A DNA stretch of 64,000 bases from JBDHDH01 sp039591615 (GCA_039591615.1 JBDHDH010000013.1:1-64000); one strand, 5' to 3'. Shown: positions 8,191 to 16,888, counted from the first letter of the stretch. The notes: generated by a model from the sequence alone, not told the origin. Translations and numbers: made by a program.

Positions 8191-8562
8191 GTGGACGACC
8201 AGAGAGCGAAGGATCCGACACCGCAAGAGATGGCACGAGACGCCGCCAAGCGGCTGGGCTTGGTCGTCGAACAGGAGGCTCGACGGACCTTCACCGAGAC
8301 ACAGCTGGCTCCCGATCCGGCCCGTGTGGCAGCTGGCTGGGAGCGCCGCTTCGTGACCGACGCGACACGCGCGCACGAGGCAATGGACCTCTACGAGGAG
8401 CTGGGCTACGAGGTATGTGCCGATCCGGTTCAGGCCGAATCGCTCGAGGATGAATGTCGTGACTGTTGGCTGGTAACGCAGCTTCGGTTCGTGACGATCT
8501 ACACGAGGAAGAAAGGGCGGGAAGGGCATGAGGGAACTAAGGGGCATGGTGCGGGAGGCTGA
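8191..8562 (+). CDS. Conserved-looking small protein in the benzoyl-CoA cluster, function unknown
   Basis: A 123-residue soluble protein starting at GTG 8191, lying between the last reductase subunit (8-bp gap) and the alcohol dehydrogenase gene (3-bp gap). The core includes EAMDLYEELGYEV and a Cys motif, C89-RD-C92, with Cys76 nearby, then FVTIYTR. The last 17 residues or so are Lys/Gly/His-rich. They are encoded by imperfect AAGGGCGGG-like DNA repeats and look like a recent repeat-derived extension. There is no signal peptide or membrane segment. The three cysteines could bind metal or an Fe-S cluster, but they do not form a ferredoxin motif. Its position suggests a role in reductase assembly or electron supply; this is speculative. 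Confidence 0.8.
   Translation: MDDQRAKDPTPQEMARDAAKRLGLVVEQEARRTFTETQLAPDPARVAAGWERRFVTDATRAHEAMDLYEELGYEVCADPVQAESLEDECRDCWLVTQLRFVTIYTRKKGREGHEGTKGHGAGG
8514..8545. repeat. Imperfect 9-bp repeat inside the 3' end of the 123-aa gene
   Basis: Four imperfect 9-bp units (AAGGGCGGG, AAGGGCATG, AGGGAACTA, AGGGGCATG) run through the final codons of the small gene. They encode its low-complexity Lys/Gly/His tail. The unit is longer than in the 7-bp arrays elsewhere, but the location at a gene's 3' end is the same. Confidence 0.55.
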
Positions 8563-8565
8563 TCG

Positions 8566-9588
8566 ATGAAAGCCGCTGTCTATCACGGGGCCAATCGACC
8601 CCTCGAACTCACTGAGGTACCGGACCCGATTGCCAAGCGTGACGAGGTCGTGGTCCGGGTCGCCGGGTGCGGCCTCTGTCATACCGATCTCCATTATCTC
8701 GATCACGGGGTGAAGACCTTCAAATCGCCGCCTCTGATCTTGGGACACGAGGCGGCTGGCACGGTCGCCGCGCTGGGCGAGGGCGTAGCGGGGTGGACCG
8801 AAGGCGATCGGGTCTTGATTCCCGCGGTCTTGTCCTGCGGCCGCTGCGGCTATTGCCGGCGCGGCCGGGAGAACCTGTGTGACAACATGGTCATGCTGGG
8901 CAACAATATCGACGGCGCCTACGCCGAACTCGTCGCGGTACCGGCGTCAGAACTCATCGCCGTCCCCGACGAGCTCCCCCTCGAACGGGCGTGCGTCGTT
9001 GCGGACGCCATCTCAACGCCGTATCACGCCGTCAAACACCGGGGACGCGTGCGGGCCGGCGACACGGTTGGCGTCGTCGGATGCGGCGGGGTGGGACTCA
9101 ATGTCGTGCAATGCGCCGCCGTAGCGGGGGCGCACGTGATCGCAGTGGACATCAACCGCGCGCGTCTCGACGTCGCCCAGCGTCTGGGAGCAGTCGAGAC
9201 GGTGAATCCGCAACAGGTGGATCGTGTGGACAAGCACGTTCGCGCGCTCACCGACGGCGGCGTGGACATCGCCTTCGAGGCAATCGGCACGCCTGAAACC
9301 ATTCGCATGGCGTACGGCCTACTCCGACGGGGTGGTCGACTCTGCGTCATCGGATACTCTCACAAAGACGCGACGCTCTCTGCCGCACGACTGATGTACT
9401 ACGAGCTGGAGATCGTCGGAAGTCTCGGCTGCGGCGGAGGAGAATACCCGGAAATCATCGGCCTGGTCCGAGACGGTCGTCTCAAGCTAGATCCGATCGT
9501 CAGCGGCTCCCTCCCGCTCAACGACATCAACGAGGGATTCGAACGCCTTCGGAAGGGAGAGGGTATCAGATGGGTCGTCACACCGTAG
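8566..9588 (+). CDS. had: 6-hydroxycyclohex-1-ene-1-carbonyl-CoA dehydrogenase (Had/BzdX)
   Basis: A 340-residue zinc-dependent medium-chain dehydrogenase. It should oxidise the 6-hydroxy intermediate made by Dch to 6-oxocyclohex-1-ene-1-carbonyl-CoA, the substrate of BamA. Catalytic zinc ligands appear as Cys38 (GCGLCHTDLH) and His61-Glu62 (GHEAAG). A structural zinc site is formed by Cys91, 94, 97 and 105. The NAD-binding loop is VGVVGCGGVGLN. Sequence alone says alcohol dehydrogenase; the specific substrate is assigned from its place in the complete pathway. A GGGAGG ribosome site precedes the ATG. The next gene overlaps by 19 bp. Confidence 0.85.
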   Translation: MKAAVYHGANRPLELTEVPDPIAKRDEVVVRVAGCGLCHTDLHYLDHGVKTFKSPPLILGHEAAGTVAALGEGVAGWTEGDRVLIPAVLSCGRCGYCRRGRENLCDNMVMLGNNIDGAYAELVAVPASELIAVPDELPLERACVVADAISTPYHAVKHRGRVRAGDTVGVVGCGGVGLNVVQCAAVAGAHVIAVDINRARLDVAQRLGAVETVNPQQVDRVDKHVRALTDGGVDIAFEAIGTPETIRMAYGLLRRGGRLCVIGYSHKDATLSAARLMYYELEIVGSLGCGGGEYPEIIGLVRDGRLKLDPIVSGSLPLNDINEGFERLRKGEGIRWVVTP

Positions 9589-10046
9589 AACCAGACCCGT
9601 TCCGGCAGTTCGAAGCCGAGCACGATGAAGCGTTGCGCGTTTTGATCCGCCTGGAGCACGCAGCAGAGGCGCTGGAGCACGGTGAACGTCCCGAGCCGCA
9701 CCTCGAGATCGTGAGAGAGGCACACACGTTCGTCACGACCGCCGTCCGAGCCCACAACGACAATGAGGAGCGGGCCCTCTTCGAGCTCCTCAACCTGCTC
9801 GATGAGGATGCACCAGTTGCCATCTTCGAGGACGAGCACCGTGCCCTCAGACAACTCGAGGGAAACCTCGGCGCTGCGCTCGACGGCCCCCACCCCGCAA
9901 CCGAAGTCCCCAAGGCCGCTCGGACCATGATCGACCTCCTCCGGGAGCATATCGAGCGGGAAAACGAGATGCTGTTTCCCTTGGCCCGAACACTCCTCGG
10001 ACCCGAAGGCGTGGCCTTGGTAGCGCGGCGACTCACCGAGCCATAG
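9570..10046 (+). CDS. Hemerythrin-like (HHE) domain protein
   Basis: A 158-residue four-helix protein with the spaced His/Glu residues of hemerythrin HHE domains: His18, His52, His62 with Glu66, His90, and His127 with Glu131. Such domains bind a di-iron centre and can bind O2, NO or peroxide. The ATG lies inside the end of the dehydrogenase gene, with GAGGG just upstream, so the two are translationally coupled. A plausible role is to protect or sense oxygen for the very oxygen-sensitive benzoyl-CoA reductase; that is inference. A 152-bp gap with a weak GGAAGG/CCTTCC hairpin follows. Confidence 0.85.
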   Translation: MGRHTVEPDPFRQFEAEHDEALRVLIRLEHAAEALEHGERPEPHLEIVREAHTFVTTAVRAHNDNEERALFELLNLLDEDAPVAIFEDEHRALRQLEGNLGAALDGPHPATEVPKAARTMIDLLREHIERENEMLFPLARTLLGPEGVALVARRLTEP

Positions 10047-10198
10047 GCGGGCTCGCCTGCACCCCGAAGTACGCCGAAACCTGGAAGGGTTATTCACCTT
10101 CCCACCCGCAACCGAGTTTCGATGGTCATTGTATCGAGAAGCCTCACCGACCAATTCGTCATTAGACTTCTGCAGAACTCCAACTCCTGGATGCAACC

Positions 10199-12619
10199 AT
10201 GATCGTTCTCGGAATCGCCGCCCTCGCGCTCCTTGGGGTTGCTCTCCTCTACGTTGGCCTCCCGTTCTGGGCGTGGTTTCTCCCCGGCGCCGCGGCGTTG
10301 GCGTGGTGGGGCATGGCTACCGGCGCGGAGTCGATCGTTTTTCAAATCTCCGCAGTAGCCTTCACAGGTGCCGCACTCGTGTTGGGGATCCGTCCCGTAC
10401 GGCGCGTGCTGGTGAGCGGATGGCTCATGAGAATCATGGGAGGCGTGCTCCCCCGCATGGGGGAGACCGAACGCATCGCCCTCGAGGCCGGTACCGTATG
10501 GTTTGATGGAGACCTCTTTTCGGGTCGCCCCGATTGGCGCAAGCTCCTGGCTTTTCAGGTCCGGCCCTTGTCAGACGCCGAGCGCGCGTTCCTGGATGGT
10601 CCGGCGGAAGAACTGTGTCGGATGGTCAACCAGTGGGACGTGGTACAGCAGGGTGATCTCGACTCCGACGCCTGGGACTTCCTCAAGCGTCATGGGTTCT
10701 TCGGCATGATCATTCCGGAAGAGTACGGTGGACTCGGATTCTCGGCGGGCGCGCATTCCGCCGTCATCACCAAGCTTGCAAGTCGGAGTGTGACCGCCGC
10801 CGTCACCGTGATGGTCCCGAACTCGCTGGGGCCGGCTGAGCTCTTGCTGCACTACGGAACAAAAGAGCAAAAAGAGCACTACCTACCGCGTCTCGCAACC
10901 GGCCAGGAGATCCCCTGCTTCGCCCTGACCGGTCCGGAAGCCGGGAGCGACGCTGCCGCTACCCAGAGCATCGGCGTCATCTGCCGCGGCACCTTCCGCG
11001 GCAAAGAGGTTCTCGGCATGCGCTTGAACTGGCGCAAGCGCTACATCACCCTGGGGCCCGTTGCCACGGTGATCGGTCTCGCCTTTCGGTTACTGGATCC
11101 GGATCACCTCTTGGGCGACAAGGACGACCTGGGCATCACCTGCGCCCTCATCCCCGCCGACCTGCCAGGCATCGACATCGGTACACGCCACGACGCTATG
11201 GGAGTTCCTTTCCACAACGGCCCCAACTGCGGGACCGACGTCTTCGTGCCGGTGGACTTCATCATCGGCGGACGGCAAATGGCTGGAGAGGGATGGCGCA
11301 TGCTCATGGAGAGCCTCGCTGCCGGACGCTCCATTTCGCTTCCCTCACTCGCCACCTCTTCCGGCGAACTGGCAGCCCGGGTCGTCGGCGCCTATGCGAC
11401 CGTACGGGAGCAGTTCGACACCCCCATCGGCCGCTTCGAGGGAATCGAGGAGCCCCTCGCCCGTATCGGTGGGCTCACCTATATAATGAATGCCGCCAGG
11501 CGGCTCACGGCCGGTGCCGTCGATGCCGGCGAGAAGCCAGCAGTGCTCTCGGCCGTCGTCAAAGCGTATCTCACCGAAGCAATGCGCGTCGTCGTGAACG
11601 ACGCCATGGACATCAGGGCAGGAGCCGCGATCTGCCGAGGCCCGCGCAACATCCTCGCCCGTGCATACCAGGCGGTTCCAATTGGTATCACCGTCGAAGG
11701 CGCGAACATCCTCACCCGTTCTATGATCATCTACGGACAGGGGGCGATCCGCTGTCACCCATACGTCCAAGAGGAGATGCGTTCCGTTGCGGTTGGTCAC
11801 GCGGCGCGCTTCGACCGCGCGTTCTTCGGTCACATCGGGTTCGTGTTCAGCAACATCGCACGCGCAGTGGCGCTCGCGCTCACCGGAGCTCGCCTCGCAC
11901 GCGCGCCCACCGACGGCCGGATAGGCGGTTACTTCAAGCAGCTGTCACGGATGAGCGCGGCGTTCTCCGTGCTCTCGGATACCGCCATGGCCACACTCGG
12001 CGGAAAGCTCAAGCGACGCGAGAAGATCAGTGGTCGCCTTGCCGACGCGCTGGCGTGGATGTACCTGGCTTCCGCCGCTCTCAAGCGTTTCGCAGACGAT
12101 GGGAAACCGGCACGGGACCTTCCATTCGTTGAGTGGGCGTGCGGCCACGCCCTGCACCAAATCCAGACGGCCCTCGTGGGTATCCTGGACAACCTTCCAA
12201 ATCGGCTGGCGGCGTCGTTGCTGCGCCCCCTCCTCTTTCCCCTCGGTGCGCGGTATCGGCCTCCGTCCGATCGCACTGGCTCCGCCGTCGCGCGCGAACT
12301 CCTCGAAGACCGGGAGGCCCGTCTGCAACTCACCGCGGACATTTACATCCCGCCGCGCGACGAGCCGGGTCTGGGACATCTGGAAGCCGCGCTCGACGAA
12401 GCCGTGGCGGCCCTTGCGGTCGAAACCAAGATTCGCGATGCCGTGCGGGCGGGACTCTTGGACAAGGCCCCGGGAGACGTTCTACTGGAAGCTGCCGTCG
12501 ACGCGGGGATCATCACTTCGCAAGAGCGCGAACAGGTCCTCTGCGCCGACCAGGTGCGTGACGAAGTCATTCAGGTGGACGCCTTCGATCAAGAGCGATT
12601 CCTCGCGCTGCGAGGGTGA
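10199..12619 (+). CDS. fadE: Long-form membrane acyl-CoA dehydrogenase (FadE type)
   Basis: An 806-residue protein, the length of E. coli FadE and about twice ordinary acyl-CoA dehydrogenases. Residues 1-65 contain two or three hydrophobic helices for membrane attachment. The dehydrogenase core follows, with FGMIIPEEYGGLGFS, the FAD/substrate segment FALTGPEAGSDAAA, and the extra C-terminal domain of the FadE family. It oxidises acyl-CoA to 2-enoyl-CoA and passes electrons to an electron-transfer flavoprotein. It lies downstream of the benzoyl-CoA genes on the same strand and could take part in oxidising the dicarboxyl-CoA products, but FadE enzymes are usually fatty-acid enzymes. No convincing ribosome site precedes the ATG. 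Confidence 0.9.
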   Translation: MIVLGIAALALLGVALLYVGLPFWAWFLPGAAALAWWGMATGAESIVFQISAVAFTGAALVLGIRPVRRVLVSGWLMRIMGGVLPRMGETERIALEAGTVWFDGDLFSGRPDWRKLLAFQVRPLSDAERAFLDGPAEELCRMVNQWDVVQQGDLDSDAWDFLKRHGFFGMIIPEEYGGLGFSAGAHSAVITKLASRSVTAAVTVMVPNSLGPAELLLHYGTKEQKEHYLPRLATGQEIPCFALTGPEAGSDAAATQSIGVICRGTFRGKEVLGMRLNWRKRYITLGPVATVIGLAFRLLDPDHLLGDKDDLGITCALIPADLPGIDIGTRHDAMGVPFHNGPNCGTDVFVPVDFIIGGRQMAGEGWRMLMESLAAGRSISLPSLATSSGELAARVVGAYATVREQFDTPIGRFEGIEEPLARIGGLTYIMNAARRLTAGAVDAGEKPAVLSAVVKAYLTEAMRVVVNDAMDIRAGAAICRGPRNILARAYQAVPIGITVEGANILTRSMIIYGQGAIRCHPYVQEEMRSVAVGHAARFDRAFFGHIGFVFSNIARAVALALTGARLARAPTDGRIGGYFKQLSRMSAAFSVLSDTAMATLGGKLKRREKISGRLADALAWMYLASAALKRFADDGKPARDLPFVEWACGHALHQIQTALVGILDNLPNRLAASLLRPLLFPLGARYRPPSDRTGSAVARELLEDREARLQLTADIYIPPRDEPGLGHLEAALDEAVAALAVETKIRDAVRAGLLDKAPGDVLLEAAVDAGIITSQEREQVLCADQVRDEVIQVDAFDQERFLALRG

Positions 12620-12662
12620 CCCGGCGAGGACTCTCACGCTAGTTGCCGTCTTGCGACCCCGC

Positions 12663-13787
12663 TCATGAGACCGCGGCCGCGCGAAACCGCCGCGCCGCGT
12701 ACCAGAGGAGGAAGCTGCCCAGAACGAGCAACGCCACGTACTGTGGCCAGAGGGCGGACGACCCCACCCCCTTCAGGAACACGGCCCGAACGATGTCGAT
12801 GTAGTGACGAACCGGGTTGATGACCGTCAGCCACCGGAAGACGGCAGGCATGCTGCTCACCGGAAACATGAAGCCGGACAGCAAGATAGTCGGCATGAAC
12901 ACGAGAAAGCTGGCCATAAAGGCCTCCTGCTGTGTCTTGGAGATGGTCGAGATCAGCAGACCCAGCCCGAGTCCGGAGAGAAGAAACAGGACACTAGCTG
13001 CGAAAAGCAGCAGAAGGCTCCCACGGAAAGGCACACCGAACCAAAACAGGGCGACAGTGGTGACGAGGGTGAGATCGGCCAGCCCGACGAGGGCAAATGG
13101 CAGCGTCTTGCCGGCGATGAGCTCTCCTGACGTCAAGGGACTCACCCGGAGCTGCTCCAGCGTTCCTATCTCTCGCTCGCGCACCACGGCCAGGGAGGTG
13201 AGCAGTAAGCACACCAGGAGGATGAGGACACCCACCACCGCGGGCACATTGTAGTCACGACTCGACAGATCCGTATTGAACCAGGGCCGCTCTCTGAAAT
13301 CGATGACTGTGCGAGACGGGATGGAGGCTTGACGGAAGCCATAGCTCAAGATGATGCGCTCGGCGTAGCTCCGGACTATCGAAGCCGTGTTGGAATTTGT
13401 GCCGTCGACGAGGAGTTGAACCTCTGCCCCATGTCCGCTAAGGAGATCGGCGGCGAACCCGGCTGGGATTTCCAATCCCACCGCAGCCACCCCGTGATCG
13501 AGGGCGTGGATGAGGTCCGCTGATCGCTCCGACCGGGCACTGACCTCGAAATAGCCCGATGCCGTGAGAACCGCCACTAACTCGCGGGATATGTGTGAGT
13601 TGTCATGGTCCACGACGAAGGTAGAGGTCTTCCAGATGTCGGTCGACACCGCATACCCGAACACCACCAGCTGAATGACAGGCGCGACGAAGATCACCCG
13701 GGCCATGCGCGGGTCTCGAAAGATCTGTCGGAATTCCTTTCCCAATATTCCGAGCACTCGCTCAACTCGCTCCCCCCACACACCCAC
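12663..13787 (-). CDS. ABC-2 type transporter permease (YbhR/YbhS-like), second of two
   Basis: A 374-residue membrane protein. An N-terminal helix is followed by a large extracytoplasmic region and about five C-terminal transmembrane helices. Typical family segments are REREIGTLEQLRVSPL and INPVRHYIDIVRAVFLKG. I chose the GTG at 13787, which overlaps the stop codon of the upstream permease by one base (TAGTG) and has AAGGAG eight bases upstream. An open frame continues further upstream but only overlaps the other permease. It is the last gene of the minus-strand export operon and probably pairs with the previous permease. Confidence 0.88.
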   Translation of the reverse strand: MGVWGERVERVLGILGKEFRQIFRDPRMARVIFVAPVIQLVVFGYAVSTDIWKTSTFVVDHDNSHISRELVAVLTASGYFEVSARSERSADLIHALDHGVAAVGLEIPAGFAADLLSGHGAEVQLLVDGTNSNTASIVRSYAERIILSYGFRQASIPSRTVIDFRERPWFNTDLSSRDYNVPAVVGVLILLVCLLLTSLAVVREREIGTLEQLRVSPLTSGELIAGKTLPFALVGLADLTLVTTVALFWFGVPFRGSLLLLFAASVLFLLSGLGLGLLISTISKTQQEAFMASFLVFMPTILLSGFMFPVSSMPAVFRWLTVINPVRHYIDIVRAVFLKGVGSSALWPQYVALLVLGSFLLWYAARRFRAAAVS

Positions 13788-14902
13788 TACTGGATCTCCT
13801 TCCTGAAGACCCGCGTGGCGGCGAACAGCCCCAACACGGCGAAGGCGATCATCAGCAACCCCTGGACCCGAAGGACCTCCACGCCCACCCCTTTGAGGAA
13901 GATGCCTCTCGTAACGACGAGGAAATATCGAGCGGGAATGAGATACGTCACGGCCTGCAGCGGAGTCGGCATGACATCGATGGCGAACATGAACCCCGAA
14001 AGCAGGAACGCCGGGAGGAAAGTGGTGATCATCGCCATCTGGGTCGCGAGTAGCTGCGAGCGTGCAACCGCCGAGATGAACATGCCGAGGCCCAGGGCGC
14101 CGATGAGGAACGCCAGGGAGAGCATCATGAGGAGAATCGGGCTTCCACGAAACGGTACGTCGAAGAGCACCACGCCGATCACGGTGACCGCAACCACATC
14201 GACGAGTCCGATGGCCACGTAGGGTAAGAGCTTCCCCAACACCACTTCCCCGCGTCGCACCGGCGTCGCGGCCAATTGCTCCATCGTCCCGCGTTCCCAT
14301 TCCCGAGCAATGGTGAGCGACGTGAGCATGGCGGCGATGATCATCATGATCACGGCTACCAGCCCCGGAACAATCATGTTCTTGCTCAGGAGCTCTTCGT
14401 TGTACCACACTCGGGTCTCGGTACGAATCGGCCGTGTTACCGGTTGGCCTTCGAAGCGGACCCGCGTGGAATACGACTGGACGATGGCCCCAGCGTAGCC
14501 CAGGGCAATGGTCGCAGTGTTGGCATCACTCCCATCCACCAACGCTTGCAGCTGCGCGGCGCGACCGGCGTCCAGATCTGCCGCGAAGCCGATGGGAATG
14601 ACGAGAGCGACACGTACCCGCCCGCGATTCAGCAGGCCATCGATCTCGTCATATCGCTCTGCGTTCCGTCGGAGAGTGAAGTAGCCCGAAGCCCAAAAGG
14701 CTTCGAGAAGATCCCGGCTCCGCTGTGACTGGTCGCGATCGAGAACAGCGGTGGGGATATCGTCCACGTCCCAACTGATAGCGTACCCGAACAGAATCAC
14801 GAGTAAGATCGGCAGTAGGAACGCCAACATCAGGCTCCGCGTATCACGGCGGAGCTGGATGACCTCCTTCCGGGCCACGGCAAGGAGTCGGCTTCGACTC
14901 AC
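13787..14902 (-). CDS. ABC-2 type transporter permease (YbhR/YbhS-like), first of two
   Basis: A 371-residue permease with the same layout as its downstream neighbour: helix at about residues 20-42, a roughly 150-residue periplasmic part, then about five helices. Family signatures include AREWERGTMEQLAATPV and IPARYFLVVTRGIFLKGVG. It forms the membrane channel of an export system with the adjoining ATPases. A 103-bp gap separates it from the upstream ATPase gene. Substrates of this family are drugs or hydrophobic compounds; none can be named from sequence. Confidence 0.9.
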   Translation of the reverse strand: MSRSRLLAVARKEVIQLRRDTRSLMLAFLLPILLVILFGYAISWDVDDIPTAVLDRDQSQRSRDLLEAFWASGYFTLRRNAERYDEIDGLLNRGRVRVALVIPIGFAADLDAGRAAQLQALVDGSDANTATIALGYAGAIVQSYSTRVRFEGQPVTRPIRTETRVWYNEELLSKNMIVPGLVAVIMMIIAAMLTSLTIAREWERGTMEQLAATPVRRGEVVLGKLLPYVAIGLVDVVAVTVIGVVLFDVPFRGSPILLMMLSLAFLIGALGLGMFISAVARSQLLATQMAMITTFLPAFLLSGFMFAIDVMPTPLQAVTYLIPARYFLVVTRGIFLKGVGVEVLRVQGLLMIAFAVLGLFAATRVFRKEIQ

Positions 14903-15005
14903 GGAAGCGCCATCACCCGCGTCGGAACCGATGAGCCATGGACACGACCGTCACCTCCGCGTCTGCTAGTGCCATTCGGTGTTCTGCATTCCGCGCTCGT
15001 CGCCA

Positions 15006-15956
15006 CTAGTCCACTGGCGCACCACCCTCGGCCCGGACGCGAGACACGAAGACATCTTCCAACGAGGGAGGAATCTCCCGTAGCTCGGCAACGCCAATCC
15101 CGCATTCCCTCAGACGCACGGGTATTCGATGCCGCGCGGTCGCGACGTCTTCGACTGCCACGTGCAACGCGCGGCCGAACATCGCTGCCTCGATGATCCC
15201 CGGAACACCCTGCAACGCCTCGACGGCCCGCGGGCTGTCGTCGACCAGCAGCTCGACGATGGGTTCCTGCATATCGCGCCGCAGGCGCTCCGGCGTATCC
15301 AGGGCGATCAGCCGGCCACGGTTCATGAGGGCCAGCCGATTGCAGTACTCGGCCTCCTCCATGTAATGGGTGGTCACGAAGACGGTTGTCCCCTGGTCGG
15401 CCAGTCCGTAAATGAGGTCCCAGAAGTTCCGCCGGGAGATGGGGTCCACGCCAGACGTGGGCTCGTCGAGGAAGAGGATCGGTGGCTCGTGGAGGACGGC
15501 GCAGCCCAAGGCCAACCGCTGTTTCCACCCCAGGGGCAGTTCGCCGGTGAGCCTGCGTCTGTGATCCCCGAGCCCCGCCATCTCCACGACCCAGTCCCGT
15601 CGTTCGCTCCGACGTTCCCGCGGAACTCCGTACAGCCGACCGAAGAAACTGATGTTCTCGTCCACCGTGAGATCGGCATAGAGCGAGAACAACTGTGACA
15701 TGTATCCGATATGGCGTTTGATGGCTGCCGGTTCCTCCATGACATCGAAGCCGGCAACGGCGCCGCGACCGGAGGTAGGAACCAAGAGCCCCGCCAACAT
15801 CTTGATCGTGGTCGTCTTTCCGGCACCGTTCGGTCCCAGAAAGCCGAAGATCTCCCCGACCCTCACCTCGAAGGACACACCGTCAACCGCGGTGAAAGCG
15901 CCGAACTGCTTGGTGAGATCCTCGGCGAACACTGCCGGGGTCGACAATCCGCTCAT
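15006..15956 (-). CDS. ABC transporter ATP-binding protein (YbhF C-half-like)
   Basis: A 316-residue ATPase with Walker A GPNGAGKTTT at about residues 39-48, Walker B ILFLDEPTSGVDP, and an H-loop in VTTHYMEEAE. The signature motif is LPLGWKQRLALG instead of the usual LSGGQ, a variant also seen in the second half of YbhF-type ATPases. Its start overlaps the stop codon of the upstream ATPase by four bases (ATGA). E. coli YbhF carries both ATPase halves in one chain; here they are separate genes. Confidence 0.92.
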   Translation of the reverse strand: MSGLSTPAVFAEDLTKQFGAFTAVDGVSFEVRVGEIFGFLGPNGAGKTTTIKMLAGLLVPTSGRGAVAGFDVMEEPAAIKRHIGYMSQLFSLYADLTVDENISFFGRLYGVPRERRSERRDWVVEMAGLGDHRRRLTGELPLGWKQRLALGCAVLHEPPILFLDEPTSGVDPISRRNFWDLIYGLADQGTTVFVTTHYMEEAEYCNRLALMNRGRLIALDTPERLRRDMQEPIVELLVDDSPRAVEALQGVPGIIEAAMFGRALHVAVEDVATARHRIPVRLRECGIGVAELREIPPSLEDVFVSRVRAEGGAPVD

Positions 15957-16888
15957 GCGCCCCCGGCCTGCGTGATCCGTTCGATGAAAACGTCCTCGAG
16001 CGACGGCTCGATCGTGCGCACGTTAGAGACAGTGAACCCCGCATCCCGCAGGGCCGCCGTAATCAAGGGAATCTCTACCGCGGCGGAGGCCACCCTCACG
16101 TGCAGCTGGTCACCAAAGACTGCGGCGCCACGCACGGCGGAGTGGCCAACGAGAACGTCCCGTGCGCCCCGGACTCGATCCACTGTGACCGCGAGGACCT
16201 CTCCACCAAGGGCCTGCCTCAACGCGTCCGGGGTGTCGAGAGCCAATACCCGACCTCGATGGAGCAAGGCGACGCGGTCGAAGCGCTCTGCCTCATCCAT
16301 GTAGGCCGTGCTCACGACGACCGTCACCCCCTGAGCAACCATCTCGTGGACGATGAGCCAGAGGTCCCTCCTGGAGATGGGGTCCACGCCGAAGGTCGGC
16401 TCGTCGAGGAGGAGGAGCCTCGGCTGATGGATGAGCGCGCAGGACAGGCCGAGCTTTTGTTTCATGCCGCCGGAGAGCTGGCCGGCAAGGCGATCCTGAA
16501 AAGGCCCGAGATTCGAAAACCGAAACAGTCTGTCGAGGCGTGCCGGACGCTCCGCCTTGGGGACCCGATACAGGTCGGCGTAGAACTCGAGATTCTCGAG
16601 GACCGTGAGATCGGCGTACAGTCCGAAGCGCTGGGACATATACGCGGTCTCGTGTTTCACACCTTCCGGGTCCCGCGCCACGCTCACCCCGTTTACGAGG
16701 GCGTCGCCAGCCGTGGGCCGGAGCACACCAGCCAGCATGCGGAGGGTAGTCGTCTTTCCCGCTCCGTCAGGACCCACGAGGCCAAACAGCTCGCCCTGTC
16801 GGACCGCGAACGTGATTCCATCCACCGCCAAAACGGCGCGGAACCGTCGCGTGAGCCCGTCGACCCGAACCACGGCCGCGTCGACCAT
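15953..16888 (-). CDS. ABC transporter ATP-binding protein (YbhF N-half-like)
   Basis: A 311-residue ATPase with Walker A GPDGAGKTTT, the signature LSGGMKQKLGLSCALI, Walker B LLLLDEPTFGVDP, and a switch region VVSTAYMDEAERF in which the usual H-loop histidine is replaced by Ala-Tyr. Together with the downstream ATPase, whose signature motif is atypical, it likely forms an asymmetric nucleotide-binding pair. It follows the membrane-fusion gene by 64 bp. Confidence 0.92.
   Translation of the reverse strand: MVDAAVVRVDGLTRRFRAVLAVDGITFAVRQGELFGLVGPDGAGKTTTLRMLAGVLRPTAGDALVNGVSVARDPEGVKHETAYMSQRFGLYADLTVLENLEFYADLYRVPKAERPARLDRLFRFSNLGPFQDRLAGQLSGGMKQKLGLSCALIHQPRLLLLDEPTFGVDPISRRDLWLIVHEMVAQGVTVVVSTAYMDEAERFDRVALLHRGRVLALDTPDALRQALGGEVLAVTVDRVRGARDVLVGHSAVRGAAVFGDQLHVRVASAAVEIPLITAALRDAGFTVSNVRTIEPSLEDVFIERITQAGGA

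Noticed and set aside
10083..10102. GGAAGG/CCTTCC hairpin after the hemerythrin gene as a terminator
   Set aside because: The stem is 6 bp with an 8-base loop and no T-run follows; too weak to call, so fadE could still be read through from the cluster.
13788..14408. Upstream extension giving a 581-residue version of the second ABC permease
   Set aside because: The extension overlaps the first permease in another frame and lacks membrane-protein character; GTG 13787 has a proper ribosome site.
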